DNA from: Erythrobacter sp. HKB08 | GTDB taxonomy: Bacteria; Pseudomonadota; Alphaproteobacteria; Sphingomonadales; Sphingomonadaceae | Length of the DNA: 64,000 bases | Direction of reading: 5' to 3' | Assembly (NCBI RefSeq): GCF_004114695.1 | Contig: NZ_CP035310.1 | Span: 620,001-684,000, forward strand | Position numbers and translations under genes: made by a program | In this document: positions 38,820 to 48,946 of the stretch, one piece after another | Layout: every line of letters starts with the position of its first letter | Numbering within the stretch: position 1 is the first letter of the stretch | Notes under the pieces: generated by a model | Databases searched by the model: none | Told to the model about the DNA's origin: nothing | Seen by the model: the letters and a program-made list of their open reading frames with translations, nothing else

Positions 38820-39902
38820 ATGGCAGACCAAGCCAAGGGCCAGCGCGCCCATTTCGGCGTCTTTATCGGACGCTTCCAACCCCTTCACATCGGCCACGAA
38901 TACGTCATCCGCGAAGCGCTGGAGCGTGTCGACAAGCTCATCGTGCTCGTCGGTTCGGCCAATGTCGCGCGCGATCCGCGCAATCCCTTCAGCTATGCCG
39001 AGCGCGAGCACATGCTGCGCGCGGCCTTCGCCTATGAAATGGCGCAGGGACGGCTGATCGTCGAGCCGCTCGACGACCATCTCTATTCCGACACCGCCTG
39101 GGTTGCCGAAGTGCAGCGCCGGGTGCGCGAGATCGTGCTGCGCGAAGGCAATCCGGAAGGCTTCCCTGCCAACGGGATCAAGGATTTCCGCATCGCGCTC
39201 GCCGGCTACGGCAAGGACAATTCGAGCTTCTATCTCAAGCTCTTTCCCGAGTGGGACAGCATCCAGATCGACAGCCAGCACGGCACTTTCGGCGCGAGCG
39301 ACATTCGCGACCGGCTGTTCCGCCGCATTCCCGAAGTGCCCTCCTCGATCCTGTCGAAAGGTGTCGCCGAACAGCTCGAGGAGTTCGCGAAGGGCGAGGC
39401 GTTCAAGATGCTGCTCGCCGAGCGCGAGTATCTCGATGCCTATCCGCAGGAATGGGGCGAGGGGCCATTCGTCACGGCCGATGCGGTGGTGATCCAGGCG
39501 GGCCACATCCTGCTCGTCGGGCGCGGCCAGTTGCCCGGCAAGGGCCTGCTCGCGCTGCCCGGCGGCTTCGTCGGCAAGGACGAGCGAATCCGCGATGCGG
39601 CGATCCGCGAGCTGCGCGAGGAGACGGGGATTTCCGATAGCAAGGGCCAGATCCCGCCGGCCATGCTGTCCAGCTTCATCGAGGATAGCGCGACGCGCGT
39701 GTTCGATGCGCCGGGCCGTTCGCTGCGGGGGCGGATCATCACCCACGCGTTTCTTTTCCGCCTGCCCGAGCGGCGCAATCTCGCGAAAGTGAAGGGCGGC
39801 GACGATGCGGCCCACGCGCGCTGGTACCGCCTCGGCGAACTCGAGCCGCAGATGCTGTTCGAGGACCACTGGTCGATCATCGAGCAGATGGCCGACCTCT
39901 GA
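38820..39902 (+). CDS. nadM: Bifunctional NMN adenylyltransferase / Nudix hydrolase
   Basis: 360 residues. The N-terminal domain has [18 protein letters not shown] (the GRFxPxHxGH motif) and a C-terminal ISSTxxR-like segment ([12 protein letters not shown]), as in NadM. The C-terminal Nudix hydrolase has a complete Nudix box, with the glycine of GGFVGKDE, the Glu of DERIRD and RELREETGI. This fusion is known from Synechocystis and Francisella, where it makes NAD from NMN and may hydrolyse ADP-ribose. It lies 61 bases before nadV, so the pair performs two-step nicotinamide salvage. Confidence 0.94.
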   Translation: MADQAKGQRAHFGVFIGRFQPLHIGHEYVIREALERVDKLIVLVGSANVARDPRNPFSYAEREHMLRAAFAYEMAQGRLIVEPLDDHLYSDTAWVAEVQRRVREIVLREGNPEGFPANGIKDFRIALAGYGKDNSSFYLKLFPEWDSIQIDSQHGTFGASDIRDRLFRRIPEVPSSILSKGVAEQLEEFAKGEAFKMLLAEREYLDAYPQEWGEGPFVTADAVVIQAGHILLVGRGQLPGKGLLALPGGFVGKDERIRDAAIRELREETGISDSKGQIPPAMLSSFIEDSATRVFDAPGRSLRGRIITHAFLFRLPERRNLAKVKGGDDAAHARWYRLGELEPQMLFEDHWSIIEQMADL

Positions 39903-39963
39903 TTTCACCGGCGCGGGGGAGCCTCGCGCCACCAACACCCCAAGCATGTGAGGAGTTCACATC

Positions 39964-41346
39964 ATGCAGAACCTGATCCTGGCTACCGACAGCTACAAGC
40001 ACAGCCACTTCCTGCAGTATCCGCCCGAGGCGCGGCTGATCAGCGCCTATGGCGAGAGCCGTACCAACGGCTTCGCCGACGAAGTGCTGTTTCTCGGCCT
40101 GCAGCCCTTCCTGATCGACTATCTCGGCAAGCCGGTGAGCGCTGCCGATGTCGACGAGGCCGAAGCGATCTGCGCCGCGCACGGCGTCCCCTTCAACCGC
40201 GCAGGCTGGGATGCGATCGTGAGCGAATACGGCGGCTACCTGCCGCTGGAAATCAGCGCGCTGCCCGAAGGCGCGATGGTCCCGACCTCGGTCCCGCTTT
40301 TCCAGGTGGTCAATACGGACGAGCGCATGCCGTGGCTGACGACCTTCATCGAAACGGCGCTGCTGCGAGCGGTGTGGTATCCCACGACGGTCGGCACGCT
40401 CAGCCGCAAGTGCAAGAGTGTGATTGCCGCAGGGCTCGAGCAGACGAGCGAAGACCCGGCCGGGCAATTGCCCTTCAAGCTGCACGATTTCGGCGCACGC
40501 GGCGTATCGAGCGGCGAAAGCGCTGCGCTCGGCGGGATGGCGCATCTCGTCAATTTCGCCGGGACCGACACGCTCGAAGGCATCATGGCGGCGCGGCGCT
40601 ATTACGGCGCCGACATGCCCGGCTTCTCCATCCCGGCAGCCGAGCACAGCACGATGACGAGCTGGGGCGAAGCGCGCGAGGCGGCAGCCTACGAGAACAT
40701 GCTCGACAGCTTCGAAGGCGAAGGCGGCCTCGTTGCGGTCGTCTCCGACAGCTACGATCTCGACAATGCGGTCGAGGCGATCTGGGGCGGCAGCCTGAAG
40801 GACAAGGTCCTCTCGCGGCGGGGCACGCTGGTCGTGCGGCCCGACAGCGGCGACCCGGTCGAAACGCCTGCCCGCACGCTTGCGCGGCTGTGGGAGATCT
40901 TCGGGGGCGCGACCAATGCCAAGGGCTACCGCGTGCTCGACCCGCATGTCCGCGTGATCCAGGGCGACGGGATGAACGTCGACAGCATCGAGCGGCTGGT
41001 CGCCCGACTGGTGTCCGACGGCTTCGCGATTGACAACATCGCTTTCGGCATGGGCGGCGGGCTGCTGCAGCAGGTCAACCGCGACACGCTGCGCTTCGCG
41101 ATGAAGGCAAACGCCATGCGCGATGCCGAAGGCAGCTGGCACGACGTCTCGAAGGATCCGAAGACCGATCCGGGCAAGGCGTCCAAGGCCGGGCGCCAGG
41201 CGGTGGTCGAGGAAAACGGCCGGATGGTTGCACGCAGGCTCGACGAGGTCGACGCCGGTGCCGACCTGCTGCGCCCGGTATGGCGCAATGGCGAGATGCT
41301 GGTGCGGCATTCCTTCGAGGACGTGCGCAAGCGCAGCTGGTCGTAG
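39964..41346 (+). CDS. nadV: Nicotinamide phosphoribosyltransferase
   Basis: 460 residues of the NAMPT family, clearly longer than nicotinate-specific PncB. Motifs seen: ATDSYKHSHFLQYPPEA at the N-terminus, HDFGARGVSSGESAALGG, PAAEHSTMTSWGEAREA and VVRPDSGDPVETP. It converts nicotinamide and PRPP to NMN, which NadM next door turns into NAD, bypassing deamidation. A GAGGAG site precedes the ATG at 39964. A strong hairpin follows 18 bases after the stop. Confidence 0.94.
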   Translation: MQNLILATDSYKHSHFLQYPPEARLISAYGESRTNGFADEVLFLGLQPFLIDYLGKPVSAADVDEAEAICAAHGVPFNRAGWDAIVSEYGGYLPLEISALPEGAMVPTSVPLFQVVNTDERMPWLTTFIETALLRAVWYPTTVGTLSRKCKSVIAAGLEQTSEDPAGQLPFKLHDFGARGVSSGESAALGGMAHLVNFAGTDTLEGIMAARRYYGADMPGFSIPAAEHSTMTSWGEAREAAAYENMLDSFEGEGGLVAVVSDSYDLDNAVEAIWGGSLKDKVLSRRGTLVVRPDSGDPVETPARTLARLWEIFGGATNAKGYRVLDPHVRVIQGDGMNVDSIERLVARLVSDGFAIDNIAFGMGGGLLQQVNRDTLRFAMKANAMRDAEGSWHDVSKDPKTDPGKASKAGRQAVVEENGRMVARRLDEVDAGADLLRPVWRNGEMLVRHSFEDVRKRSWS

Positions 41347-41363
41347 GAGCTGCCCAAAACTGA

Positions 41364-41399
41364 ACGGGGCGGCGCGCCGTTGTGGCTGCGCCGCCCCGT
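41364..41399 (+). terminator. Terminator after nadM-nadV
   Basis: A perfect 12-bp stem, ACGGGGCGGCGC and GCGCCGCCCCGT, with a 12-base loop. No clear T-tract. The remaining gap to 41589 shows no gene. Confidence 0.75.
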
Positions 41400-41589
41400 C
41401 TGGTGTTCGCGAAAGGGGGGAGGGGTCTTTCGTCGAAAGCCGGGCATACCGGCCCTGGAAGGTCGGCATGCCCGACCCGTTGCAACCCGAAGGGCACTTG
41501 AAGCGCTCTTCGCGTCGCGAGGGTTAATAGGGATGCGATCACCCGCCCGCATGTCACCAATACGGGGGACGCGTCGCGGGTCTTGGTAT

Positions 41590-42444
41590 TCAGCCGACAG
41601 CCATGTTGTCGATCAGGCGTGTGCCGCCGATCCGCGCTGCCACGAGCATTCGCATCGGCTTTTCAATGGTTTGCGTAAGAACTTCGAGGCTCGCAGCATC
41701 GGCGAGGTCGGCATAGTCGACCCGGTCGAAGCCTGCGCCCAGTAGCTCGTCCTCGAATGCGGCAAGCGTTCGCGTCACGTCCTGCCCGTCCTCGATTCGC
41801 GCGATCGCTTCCTTCATCGCGCGCGGGAGCGTGCCGGCGGCCTCGCGCTGTTCCGGCGAGAGGTAGCGATTGCGGCTCGACATCGCGAGCCCGTCCGCCT
41901 CGCGCACGGTCGGCACCCCGCGAATTGCGGAGACATGCGGGCGGGTGAGGTCGAGGTCGCGCGCCATGCGGCGGATCACCGCAAGCTGCTGCCAGTCCTT
42001 CTCGCCGAAACAGGCGATGTCGGGCAGCACCTGGTGGAACAGCTTGTTCACCACCGTTGCCACACCGTCGAAATGCCCGGGCCGGTCGGCCCCGCAAAAG
42101 CCCGAGCTCACCCCGCTCACGCTGATCGAGGTGGCGAAACCGCCCGGATACATTTCCTCGACCGTCGGCGCCCACAGCAGGTCGATGCCCTCAGTCTCGA
42201 GCATCCGGCTGTCTTCCTCCAGCTGGCGCGGATAGGCGTCGAGGTCCTCGTTCGGGCCGAACTGCGTCGGGTTGACGAAGATCGAGACGGCGACCGTGTC
42301 GGCCAGCTTCTTCGCCTCGCGCACCAGCGTCAGGTGCCCTTCATGCAGCGCCCCCATGGTCGGGACGAGCGCCAGCGTCCTGCCGCCCTCGCGCAATTTT
42401 GCGACGGCGTTTCTCAACACATCGAGATGGTTGACGGTTTGCAC
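41590..42444 (-). CDS. panC: Pantoate--beta-alanine ligase
   Basis: 284 residues. LALVPTMGALHEGHLTLVRE (the HxGH-containing motif), VNPTQFGPNEDL and SSRNRYLS are diagnostic. It joins pantoate and beta-alanine with ATP to give pantothenate. The start is GTG at 42444, with GGAGGGG about eight bases upstream and alignment to other PanC N-termini; a longer in-frame reading runs into the divergent mipZ promoter. Confidence 0.97.
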   Translation of the reverse strand: MQTVNHLDVLRNAVAKLREGGRTLALVPTMGALHEGHLTLVREAKKLADTVAVSIFVNPTQFGPNEDLDAYPRQLEEDSRMLETEGIDLLWAPTVEEMYPGGFATSISVSGVSSGFCGADRPGHFDGVATVVNKLFHQVLPDIACFGEKDWQQLAVIRRMARDLDLTRPHVSAIRGVPTVREADGLAMSSRNRYLSPEQREAAGTLPRAMKEAIARIEDGQDVTRTLAAFEDELLGAGFDRVDYADLADAASLEVLTQTIEKPMRMLVAARIGGTRLIDNMAVG

Positions 42445-42532
42445 GGCTTCGGCCCCTCCGATAAACACTTGAACGGGCCCGCAGATAGACCCCGGTCCCG
42501 CCTCGTAGCAAGCAGCAGGAAGGCCAGCGCAC

Positions 42533-43336
42533 GTGTCGAATACCCGCCCGCACCGTATCACTTTCGCCAATGAGAAGGGCGGCACGGGCAAATCGACCAC
42601 GGCTGTGCATGTCGCGGTCGCGCTTGCCTATCGGGGGGCGAAGGTCGGCGCGATCGATCTCGACCCGCGCCAGCGTACCATGCACCGCTATTTCGAGAAC
42701 CGCGCAGAGACCATGCAGCGCCGCGCGATCGACCTGCCGACGGCCAGCTGCGAAGTGTTCCGCGGCGACAGCACTCAAGAGCTCGACGCGATGATCGAGC
42801 GTGTCGGCGAAGGGATGGATTTCATCATCCTCGATACGCCGGGCCGCGACGACCAGTATGCCCGCCACGCCGCAACCGGTGCGGACACGCTGGTCACGCC
42901 GCTCAACGACAGTTTCGTCGATTTCGATCTCATCGGGCAGGTCGACGCGGAAACCTTCAAGGTCCGCCGCCTGAGCTTCTATGCCGAGCTGATCTGGGAA
43001 ACGCGCAAGACGCGCGCGATGCAGCAGCGCAAGGAAATCGACTGGGTCGTGGTGCGCAACCGTTCCGGCCATGTCGAGGCGCGCAACATGCAGCGTATCG
43101 AGAAGGCGCTGCACGAATTGTCCAAGCGCGCCGGCTTCCGCGTGGTAAAGGGCCTGTCGGAGCGCGTGATCTACCGCGAGCTTTTCCCGAGCGGGCTGAC
43201 CCTGCTCGACAAGGGGCACCTGGGCGAACTTGGAACCAGTCACCTCGTCGCGCGTCAGGAGATGCGTGCGCTGCTCGCCGGGTTGCATCTCAATATCCCG
43301 GAGCGAAATGGCAGCCCGCAGCTGGAGCTGGCCTGA
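42533..43336 (+). CDS. mipZ: Division plane positioning ATPase MipZ
   Basis: 267 residues from a GTG start. The deviant Walker A motif FANEKGGTGKSTTAVHVAVA and FIILDTPGRDDQYARHAATG identify a ParA/MinD-family ATPase. The arrangement fits alphaproteobacterial MipZ, which forms gradients from ParB at the poles and blocks FtsZ polymerisation away from midcell. It is followed by a membrane J-domain gene after three bases and is divergent from panC. Confidence 0.93.
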   Translation: MSNTRPHRITFANEKGGTGKSTTAVHVAVALAYRGAKVGAIDLDPRQRTMHRYFENRAETMQRRAIDLPTASCEVFRGDSTQELDAMIERVGEGMDFIILDTPGRDDQYARHAATGADTLVTPLNDSFVDFDLIGQVDAETFKVRRLSFYAELIWETRKTRAMQQRKEIDWVVVRNRSGHVEARNMQRIEKALHELSKRAGFRVVKGLSERVIYRELFPSGLTLLDKGHLGELGTSHLVARQEMRALLAGLHLNIPERNGSPQLELA

Positions 43337-43339
43337 CAC

Positions 43340-43639
43340 GTGCTCAAATACGCGCTCATCATCGGCCTCTTCGTGCTGATCTTCCGCTGGGCGCTCGGTG
43401 AATGGCCCTGGGCCTTCCTGTCCACCAAGTCGACCCGCAGCCAGGCGATCTTCCAGGCGCGCAGGCTACTGCGCGTGGAAAGCGGCGCTAGCAGGAATGA
43501 CATAATCGCAGCGCACAAGCGGCTCGTCGCCATGGTCCATCCGGACAAGGGCGGCAGCAATGCGCAGGTGCACGAGGCGGATGCCGCGCGCGACCTGCTG
43601 CTCGACGAATTGCCCGACGAAGGAGCGCGGCCCGAATGA
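43340..43639 (+). CDS. Membrane-anchored J-domain protein
   Basis: 99 residues from a GTG start. One N-terminal helix ([18 protein letters not shown]) precedes a short J domain whose HPD motif is intact ([14 protein letters not shown]). The layout matches Pam18/TIM14-like and DjlA-like co-chaperones that stimulate DnaK. Partners are unknown. It is sandwiched between mipZ (three bases) and the phosphomannomutase (ATGA overlap), so it is co-transcribed with them. Confidence 0.85.
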   Translation: MLKYALIIGLFVLIFRWALGEWPWAFLSTKSTRSQAIFQARRLLRVESGASRNDIIAAHKRLVAMVHPDKGGSNAQVHEADAARDLLLDELPDEGARPE

Positions 43640-45039
43640 CTCATCAGTTCCACCCGACCGTGCTGCGCGAATATGATATCCGCGGGATAATCGGCGAAAC
43701 GCTCGGTCCCGACGATGCGCGCGCGATCGGGCGCGGGTTCGCAACCCTTTTGCGGCGCGCGGGCGGGACGACGGTGGCGGTCGGTTACGACGGGCGTGTC
43801 AGCTCGCCGATGCTCGAACACGCGCTGGTCGAAGGGCTGACGGCGAGCGGCTGCGACGTCGTGCGGATCGGCATGGGGCCGACGCCGATGCTCTATTACG
43901 CGGAAGCCTCAGCCGAAGATGTGCAGGGCGGCATTCAGATAACTGGCAGCCACAATCCCGCCAATTACAACGGCTTCAAAATGGTACTTCAGGGCCGACC
44001 GTTTTTCGGGGCGGACATCCTGAAACTCGGTGAAATGGCGGCCGCGGGCGACTGGGACGACGGGGCGGGAAGCTCCTCCACCCGCGATGTCCTCGACGCC
44101 TATATCGAGCGCATGCTCGAGCCCCTCGCGTCCATCGATGCAGGCGCGCTCGCCGGTATCAAGGTCGGCTGGGACGCGGGCAACGGCGCGGCCGGCCCGG
44201 CGCTCGAAAAGCTCGCCGCCCGGCTTCCGGGGGAGCATCACCTGCTGTTCACTGAAGTCGACGGTTCGTTTCCCAATCATCATCCCGATCCCACTGTCGA
44301 AGCCAACCTGGCCGACCTGAAGACGCTCGTCGCCGAGAAGAACCTCGACTTCGGAGTGGCATTCGACGGCGATGGCGACCGGATCGGCGCGATCGACGGC
44401 GAAGGCCGTGTCATCTGGGGTGATCAGTTACTCATGATTTACGCCGAAGACCTCCTCGCAAGACTACCTAGTGCGACGGTGATCGCCGATGTGAAGGCGA
44501 GCCGCGCGCTGTTCGACCATGTCGCGAAGCATGGCGGCAAGCCGGTCATGTGGAAGACCGGCCACTCGCTGATTAAGTCCAAAATGAAGGAAACAGGCGC
44601 GCCGCTGGCCGGCGAGATGAGCGGCCATGTCTTCTTCGCCGACGATTACTACGGCTATGACGATGCGCTGTATGCCGGGGTCCGCCTGCTCGCCGCCTCC
44701 GCGCGGCTCGGCAAGTCGGTGACGCAGTTACGGGGCGAGATGCCCGCGATGGTCAACACGCCGGAAATGCGCTTCCAAGTCGACGAAGAGCGCAAGTTCG
44801 CCGCGATCGACGAGGTCAAGGCGCGGTTGGCGGACAGTCCGGCCGATGTCGACGGGACCGACGGCGTGCGCGTCACCACCGATGACGGTTGGTGGCTGCT
44901 GCGGGCCTCGAACACGCAAGACGTCCTCGTCGCGCGCGCCGAAAGCGAGGACGAGGCGGGCCTTGCGCGGCTCATCGCCCAGATCGACGAACAGCTTGCC
45001 TTGTCCGGCCTCGAACGCGGCGAAAGCGTGGGCCACTGA
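43636..45039 (+). CDS. Phosphomannomutase / phosphoglucomutase
   Basis: 467 residues of the alpha-D-phosphohexomutase family. The phosphoserine loop is in [19 protein letters not shown], the metal loop in [14 protein letters not shown], and the sugar loop in [15 protein letters not shown]. It interconverts mannose-6-P/mannose-1-P or glucose phosphates for sugar-nucleotide synthesis of surface polysaccharides. The start overlaps the J-domain stop in an ATGA. Confidence 0.95.
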   Translation: MTHQFHPTVLREYDIRGIIGETLGPDDARAIGRGFATLLRRAGGTTVAVGYDGRVSSPMLEHALVEGLTASGCDVVRIGMGPTPMLYYAEASAEDVQGGIQITGSHNPANYNGFKMVLQGRPFFGADILKLGEMAAAGDWDDGAGSSSTRDVLDAYIERMLEPLASIDAGALAGIKVGWDAGNGAAGPALEKLAARLPGEHHLLFTEVDGSFPNHHPDPTVEANLADLKTLVAEKNLDFGVAFDGDGDRIGAIDGEGRVIWGDQLLMIYAEDLLARLPSATVIADVKASRALFDHVAKHGGKPVMWKTGHSLIKSKMKETGAPLAGEMSGHVFFADDYYGYDDALYAGVRLLAASARLGKSVTQLRGEMPAMVNTPEMRFQVDEERKFAAIDEVKARLADSPADVDGTDGVRVTTDDGWWLLRASNTQDVLVARAESEDEAGLARLIAQIDEQLALSGLERGESVGH

Positions 45040-45065
45040 TTTCTTCGCGAAAGGATCGCACGACC

Positions 45066-45905
45066 ATGTTCCGCAAGACCCTGCTCGCCGCCGGTGCGGC
45101 TCTTTCGCTCCTGTCCCAGCCTGCCCTGGCGCAGGACGAAATGGCGACGGAGGATCCCTTCGCCAGCATGGCCGCGATGTTCGAGGCCGAGCCGCTGACC
45201 GAGGAACAGCTCGCGCGCCTGCCGCTCGCGACGCAGATCGTCGACAAGGTCATCCCCGAAGGCGCGATGCAGGACATGATGGGCGAGATGTTCAACGGCA
45301 TGCTCGGCCCGCTGTCGGCGATGGCGCAGGCCGATGCACGCTCCTACGTCGCCGAGCAGCTCGGCCTCTACGGCATGGATGTCCAGCTGGAGGAAGCGCA
45401 GGCGCAGGAAATCGCCAATATGGTCGATCCCGCCTGGCGCGAGCGGCGCAAGCGCGAAGCCGACCTCATGCCCGAGGTGATGGGCGACATGATGGCGGTG
45501 ATGGAAGGCCCGATGCGCAAGGCCATGTCGGAGCTTTACGCGATCCATTTCACGAGGGCCGAGCTGGTCGATATCGACGCCTTCTTCTCCACCCCGTCGG
45601 GCGCGGCCTATGCCCGCAAGAGCTTCACCATGGCGAGCGATCCGCGGGTCATGGCAGCGACGATGGAAGCGATGCCCGCCATGATGGGCACGATCGGCGC
45701 TATGGAGGAAAGGCTGAAGGCGGCAACCGCGGACCTGCCGGCGGTGCGCACCTTCTCCGAGTTGAGCGATGCGGAAAAGGCGCGCATTTCGGCCCTGACC
45801 GGCATCAGCGTCGAGGAACTGGAGCAGATGGTTTCCATCGGTATCGGCGCCAATGCAGCGGTCGAGGCCGCCGCCGAGGATATCGAAGAGGCGGCGGGCA
45901 ACTGA
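45066..45905 (+). CDS. Secreted DUF2059-domain protein
   Basis: 279 residues with a signal peptide (MFRKTLLAAGAALSLLSQPA, cut after ALA). The central part IHFTRAELVDIDAFFSTPSG matches DUF2059, a helical domain found in many proteobacterial periplasmic proteins of unknown function. Met content is unusually high throughout (for example DMMGEMFNGMLGPLSAMAQ). It starts 26 bases after the phosphomannomutase and could share its transcript. Confidence 0.82.
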   Translation: MFRKTLLAAGAALSLLSQPALAQDEMATEDPFASMAAMFEAEPLTEEQLARLPLATQIVDKVIPEGAMQDMMGEMFNGMLGPLSAMAQADARSYVAEQLGLYGMDVQLEEAQAQEIANMVDPAWRERRKREADLMPEVMGDMMAVMEGPMRKAMSELYAIHFTRAELVDIDAFFSTPSGAAYARKSFTMASDPRVMAATMEAMPAMMGTIGAMEERLKAATADLPAVRTFSELSDAEKARISALTGISVEELEQMVSIGIGANAAVEAAAEDIEEAAGN

Positions 45906-45988
45906 CGAAATCAGGAACCATCGGCAGGGCTTCCGCGCTGGAACCCTGTCACATGTGTAACTTTCCTACCTCTGCCTGCACGCGCTGA

Positions 45989-48442
45989 ATGGGCGATGCG
46001 GCGACCATACCGCCCGAGATCGAGGCGTGGTTTGCGGGGCGCGACTGGCGAATCCGGTCGCACCAGCGCGACATGTTCGATGCCGACCGGCGCGGGCATC
46101 ATGCGCTGCTTGTCGCCGATACCGGGGCAGGCAAGACGCTCGCCGGGTTCCTGCCGACGCTCGCCGATTTCTGTCCCTCGACGTTCGGGGAAGACGGCGC
46201 GCCCGAGGGGCTGCACACGCTCTATGTCTCTCCGCTCAAGGCGCTGGCGCATGACGTGCAGCGCAACCTCGTCACCCCGGTCGAGGAGATGGGGCTGCCG
46301 CTGAAGGTCGAAACCCGCAGCGGCGATACTCCGTCGGACCGTAAGCGTCGCCAACGCAGCAAGCCGCCGCATGTCCTGCTGACGACGCCGGAATCGCTCT
46401 CGCTGCTGCTCAGCTATCCCGACAGCTTCGAGCTGTTCCGCTCGCTCAACCGCATCGTGATCGACGAAATCCACGCCTTCGCGACCGGCAAGCGCGGCGA
46501 CCTGCTGGCGCTCAGCCTCGCGCGGCTTCAGGCTATTGCGCCGGGCCTCAAACGAAGCGCCCTTTCGGCTACGGTCGCCCAGCCCGAGGCGTTCCGCGAA
46601 TGGCTTGCCCCGTTCGGCGATATCGACGAGGTCGAGCTGGTAGTGGGCGAGAAGGGCGCCGATCCGCAGATCGAGATTCTCCTCCCGGACGAAGAGCGCG
46701 TGCCGTGGGGCGGCCATGCCGCGACCTGGGCGATCCCGCAGCTGATGCAGCTGATCGCGGACAACAGCACGACCATCGTCTTCACCAACACGCGTTTCCT
46801 CGCCGAATACACCTTCCAGAACCTGTGGGACGTCAACGAGGAAAACCTGCCGATCGGCATCCACCACGGCTCGCTAAGCCGCGAGGCGCGGCGCAAGGTC
46901 GAAGGCGCGATAGCGCGCGGCGAATTGCGCGCGCTGGTGGCAACGGCAAGCCTCGACCTCGGTGTCGACTGGGGCGATGTCGATTGCGTGGTGCAGATGG
47001 GCGCGCCCAAGGGCTCCTCGCGCCTGCTGCAACGGATCGGCCGGGCCAACCACCGGCTCGACCTGCCGAGCCGCGCCGTGCTGGTACCCGGCAACCGGTT
47101 CGAATTCCTCGAGGCGACTGCAGCGCGCGACGCGGTGGAAGAAGGCAGGCGCGACGGGGAGGAATTCCGTCCCGGCGGCCTCGACGTCCTCGCCCAGCAC
47201 GTGATGGCCTGCGCCTGCGCCGCACCGTTCCAGGAAGAGGAATTGCTGCGCGAGGTGCGTTCCTCGCTGTCCTATGCTTGGATCGACGAAGATGTATGGC
47301 AGCGCGTGCTGAACTTCGTGGCGACCGGCGGATATTCGCTGCGCGCCTACGACAAGTTCCGCCGCATCGTGCGCGACAAGCAGGGCGTCTGGCGGCTTGC
47401 CCACCCCGAACAGGCGGCGCGCCACCGGCTAAATGCCGGGATCATCATCGACGGCGAGATGCTGACGGTCCGCTTCAAGAACGGCCGCTCGCTCGGCAAG
47501 GTGGAGGAACGCTTCGCCGCCCAGCTATCGCCCGGAGATACCTTCGCCTTTGCCGGCATGACCGTCGAGGTCGAGCAGCTGAAGGACATGGACGTGATCG
47601 TCCGCGGCTCGTCCAAGGCGGCGATGATCCCCTCCTACGGCGGGGCTCGCATGCCACTTACCACCCACCTTGCCGACCGCGTGCGCGAGATGGTCGCCGA
47701 CCGGGCAGGCTGGGGCCGCTTTCCCGACGATGTGCGCGAATGGCTCGAAGTGCAGGACTGGCGCTCGCAACTGCCGGGGCCGGAGATGCTGCTGGTCGAG
47801 AGCTTCCCGCACGCCAAGCGGCATTACACGGTCTATTATACGTTCGAGGGGTGGAACGCGAACCAGTCGCTCGGGATGCTGATCACCCGGCGGATGAACG
47901 ACCGCGGGCTGATGCCGGGCGGGTTCGTTGCCAACGACTATTCGCTCGCGGTGTGGGGATTGCGGCCGGTGAAAGACCCCGCGCCGCTCCTCTCGCCCGA
48001 CATCCTCGCCGAGGAATTCGTCGAATGGGTGCAGGATTCGCACCTGCTGCGCCGCGCGTTCCGCGAAGTCGCGGTAATCGGCGGTCTGGTCGAGCGCCAG
48101 CATCCGGGCAAGCGCAAGACTGGCAAGCAGGTCACCTTTTCGACCGACCTCATCTACGACGTGCTGCGCAAGCACGAGCCCGATCATGTGCTGCTCGAGG
48201 CGGCGTGGGCCGATGCGCGCGAGCGGATGACCGATGTGGGGCGACTCGGCTCGCTCCTCGACCGCTCGGCGGAGCAGCTGGTGCATGTCGAGCTCGACCG
48301 GGTCAGCCCGCTCGCCGTGCCGGTAATGGTGATGATCGGGCGCGAGAGCATCCCGCAGGGCGCGGTCGACGATGAATTGCTGCTCGAAGCGGAAAGCCTC
48401 GCCGATGCGGCCATGCGGGTCGACCCGCTGGGCGAGGTGTAG
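45989..48442 (+). CDS. Ligase-associated DNA damage response DEXH-box helicase (Lhr-like)
   Basis: 817 residues. Helicase motifs: LLVADTGAGKTLAGFLP (Walker A), IVIDEIHAFATGKRGDL (DEIH), SALSATVAQ, and RLLQRIGRANHR in the second RecA domain. The C-terminal half, unique to Lhr-type enzymes, includes a DUF4011/WYL-like winged region. The ~820-residue form belongs to the set found with an ATP-dependent DNA ligase, an exonuclease-like protein and a phosphoesterase (pdeM). None of those partners is in this window; the gene stands alone between a DUF2059 gene and exbD. Confidence 0.88.
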   Translation: MGDAATIPPEIEAWFAGRDWRIRSHQRDMFDADRRGHHALLVADTGAGKTLAGFLPTLADFCPSTFGEDGAPEGLHTLYVSPLKALAHDVQRNLVTPVEEMGLPLKVETRSGDTPSDRKRRQRSKPPHVLLTTPESLSLLLSYPDSFELFRSLNRIVIDEIHAFATGKRGDLLALSLARLQAIAPGLKRSALSATVAQPEAFREWLAPFGDIDEVELVVGEKGADPQIEILLPDEERVPWGGHAATWAIPQLMQLIADNSTTIVFTNTRFLAEYTFQNLWDVNEENLPIGIHHGSLSREARRKVEGAIARGELRALVATASLDLGVDWGDVDCVVQMGAPKGSSRLLQRIGRANHRLDLPSRAVLVPGNRFEFLEATAARDAVEEGRRDGEEFRPGGLDVLAQHVMACACAAPFQEEELLREVRSSLSYAWIDEDVWQRVLNFVATGGYSLRAYDKFRRIVRDKQGVWRLAHPEQAARHRLNAGIIIDGEMLTVRFKNGRSLGKVEERFAAQLSPGDTFAFAGMTVEVEQLKDMDVIVRGSSKAAMIPSYGGARMPLTTHLADRVREMVADRAGWGRFPDDVREWLEVQDWRSQLPGPEMLLVESFPHAKRHYTVYYTFEGWNANQSLGMLITRRMNDRGLMPGGFVANDYSLAVWGLRPVKDPAPLLSPDILAEEFVEWVQDSHLLRRAFREVAVIGGLVERQHPGKRKTGKQVTFSTDLIYDVLRKHEPDHVLLEAAWADARERMTDVGRLGSLLDRSAEQLVHVELDRVSPLAVPVMVMIGRESIPQGAVDDELLLEAESLADAAMRVDPLGEV

Positions 48443-48502
48443 GGAAAGCGACTGCCGTCAACCAAGCGCCAGATCGGCTGGCCGTGGTCGAAGATCGGGC
48501 GT

Positions 48503-48946
48503 TCAGGCACCCGCATCGAATTCGCGGTATTTCTCGTTGCCGACGAAGCCGAACTTCGTGACCCCGCTGGCCTTAATGATGCTGAGCGTGCGAACCGCGG
48601 TACGGTAGCTGGCAAGCGGCTCGGGCTCGAACTGGAGCTCGGGCTCGACATCCATGTCGCGGGTTTCGCCAAGCAGCAGGGCGAGCTGCGCCTCGTTCAC
48701 CGCCGTCCCGTTCCACAAGATGCGGTCCTGCGTGTCGATGACGATCTTGTTCTTCAGCGAACTGGGCTCGGGAATGTCCGGGCAGTTCGGCTGGCAGTTG
48801 GACGGCAGGTCGACCGGGATCGAATGGGTCGCGACGGGGATGGTGATGATGAACATCACCAGCAGCACCAACATCACGTCGATCAGCGGCGTGGTGTTGA
48901 GCTCGCTCATCGGCATTTCGCCATCTATCATCACGCTTCCGGCCAT
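48503..48946 (-). CDS. exbD: Biopolymer transporter ExbD (third copy)
   Basis: 147 residues. The single N-terminal helix follows MSELNTTPLIDVMLVLLVMF, where the Asp is the proton-conducting residue. A periplasmic domain continues to the C-terminus. It differs from its neighbours in carrying two Cys (SNCQPNCPDIPEP). It is the most distal of three exbD genes and is separated from the second by a strong terminator at 49090-49113, so it is probably transcribed on its own or only by read-through. Confidence 0.93.
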   Translation of the reverse strand: MAGSVMIDGEMPMSELNTTPLIDVMLVLLVMFIITIPVATHSIPVDLPSNCQPNCPDIPEPSSLKNKIVIDTQDRILWNGTAVNEAQLALLLGETRDMDVEPELQFEPEPLASYRTAVRTLSIIKASGVTKFGFVGNEKYREFDAGA

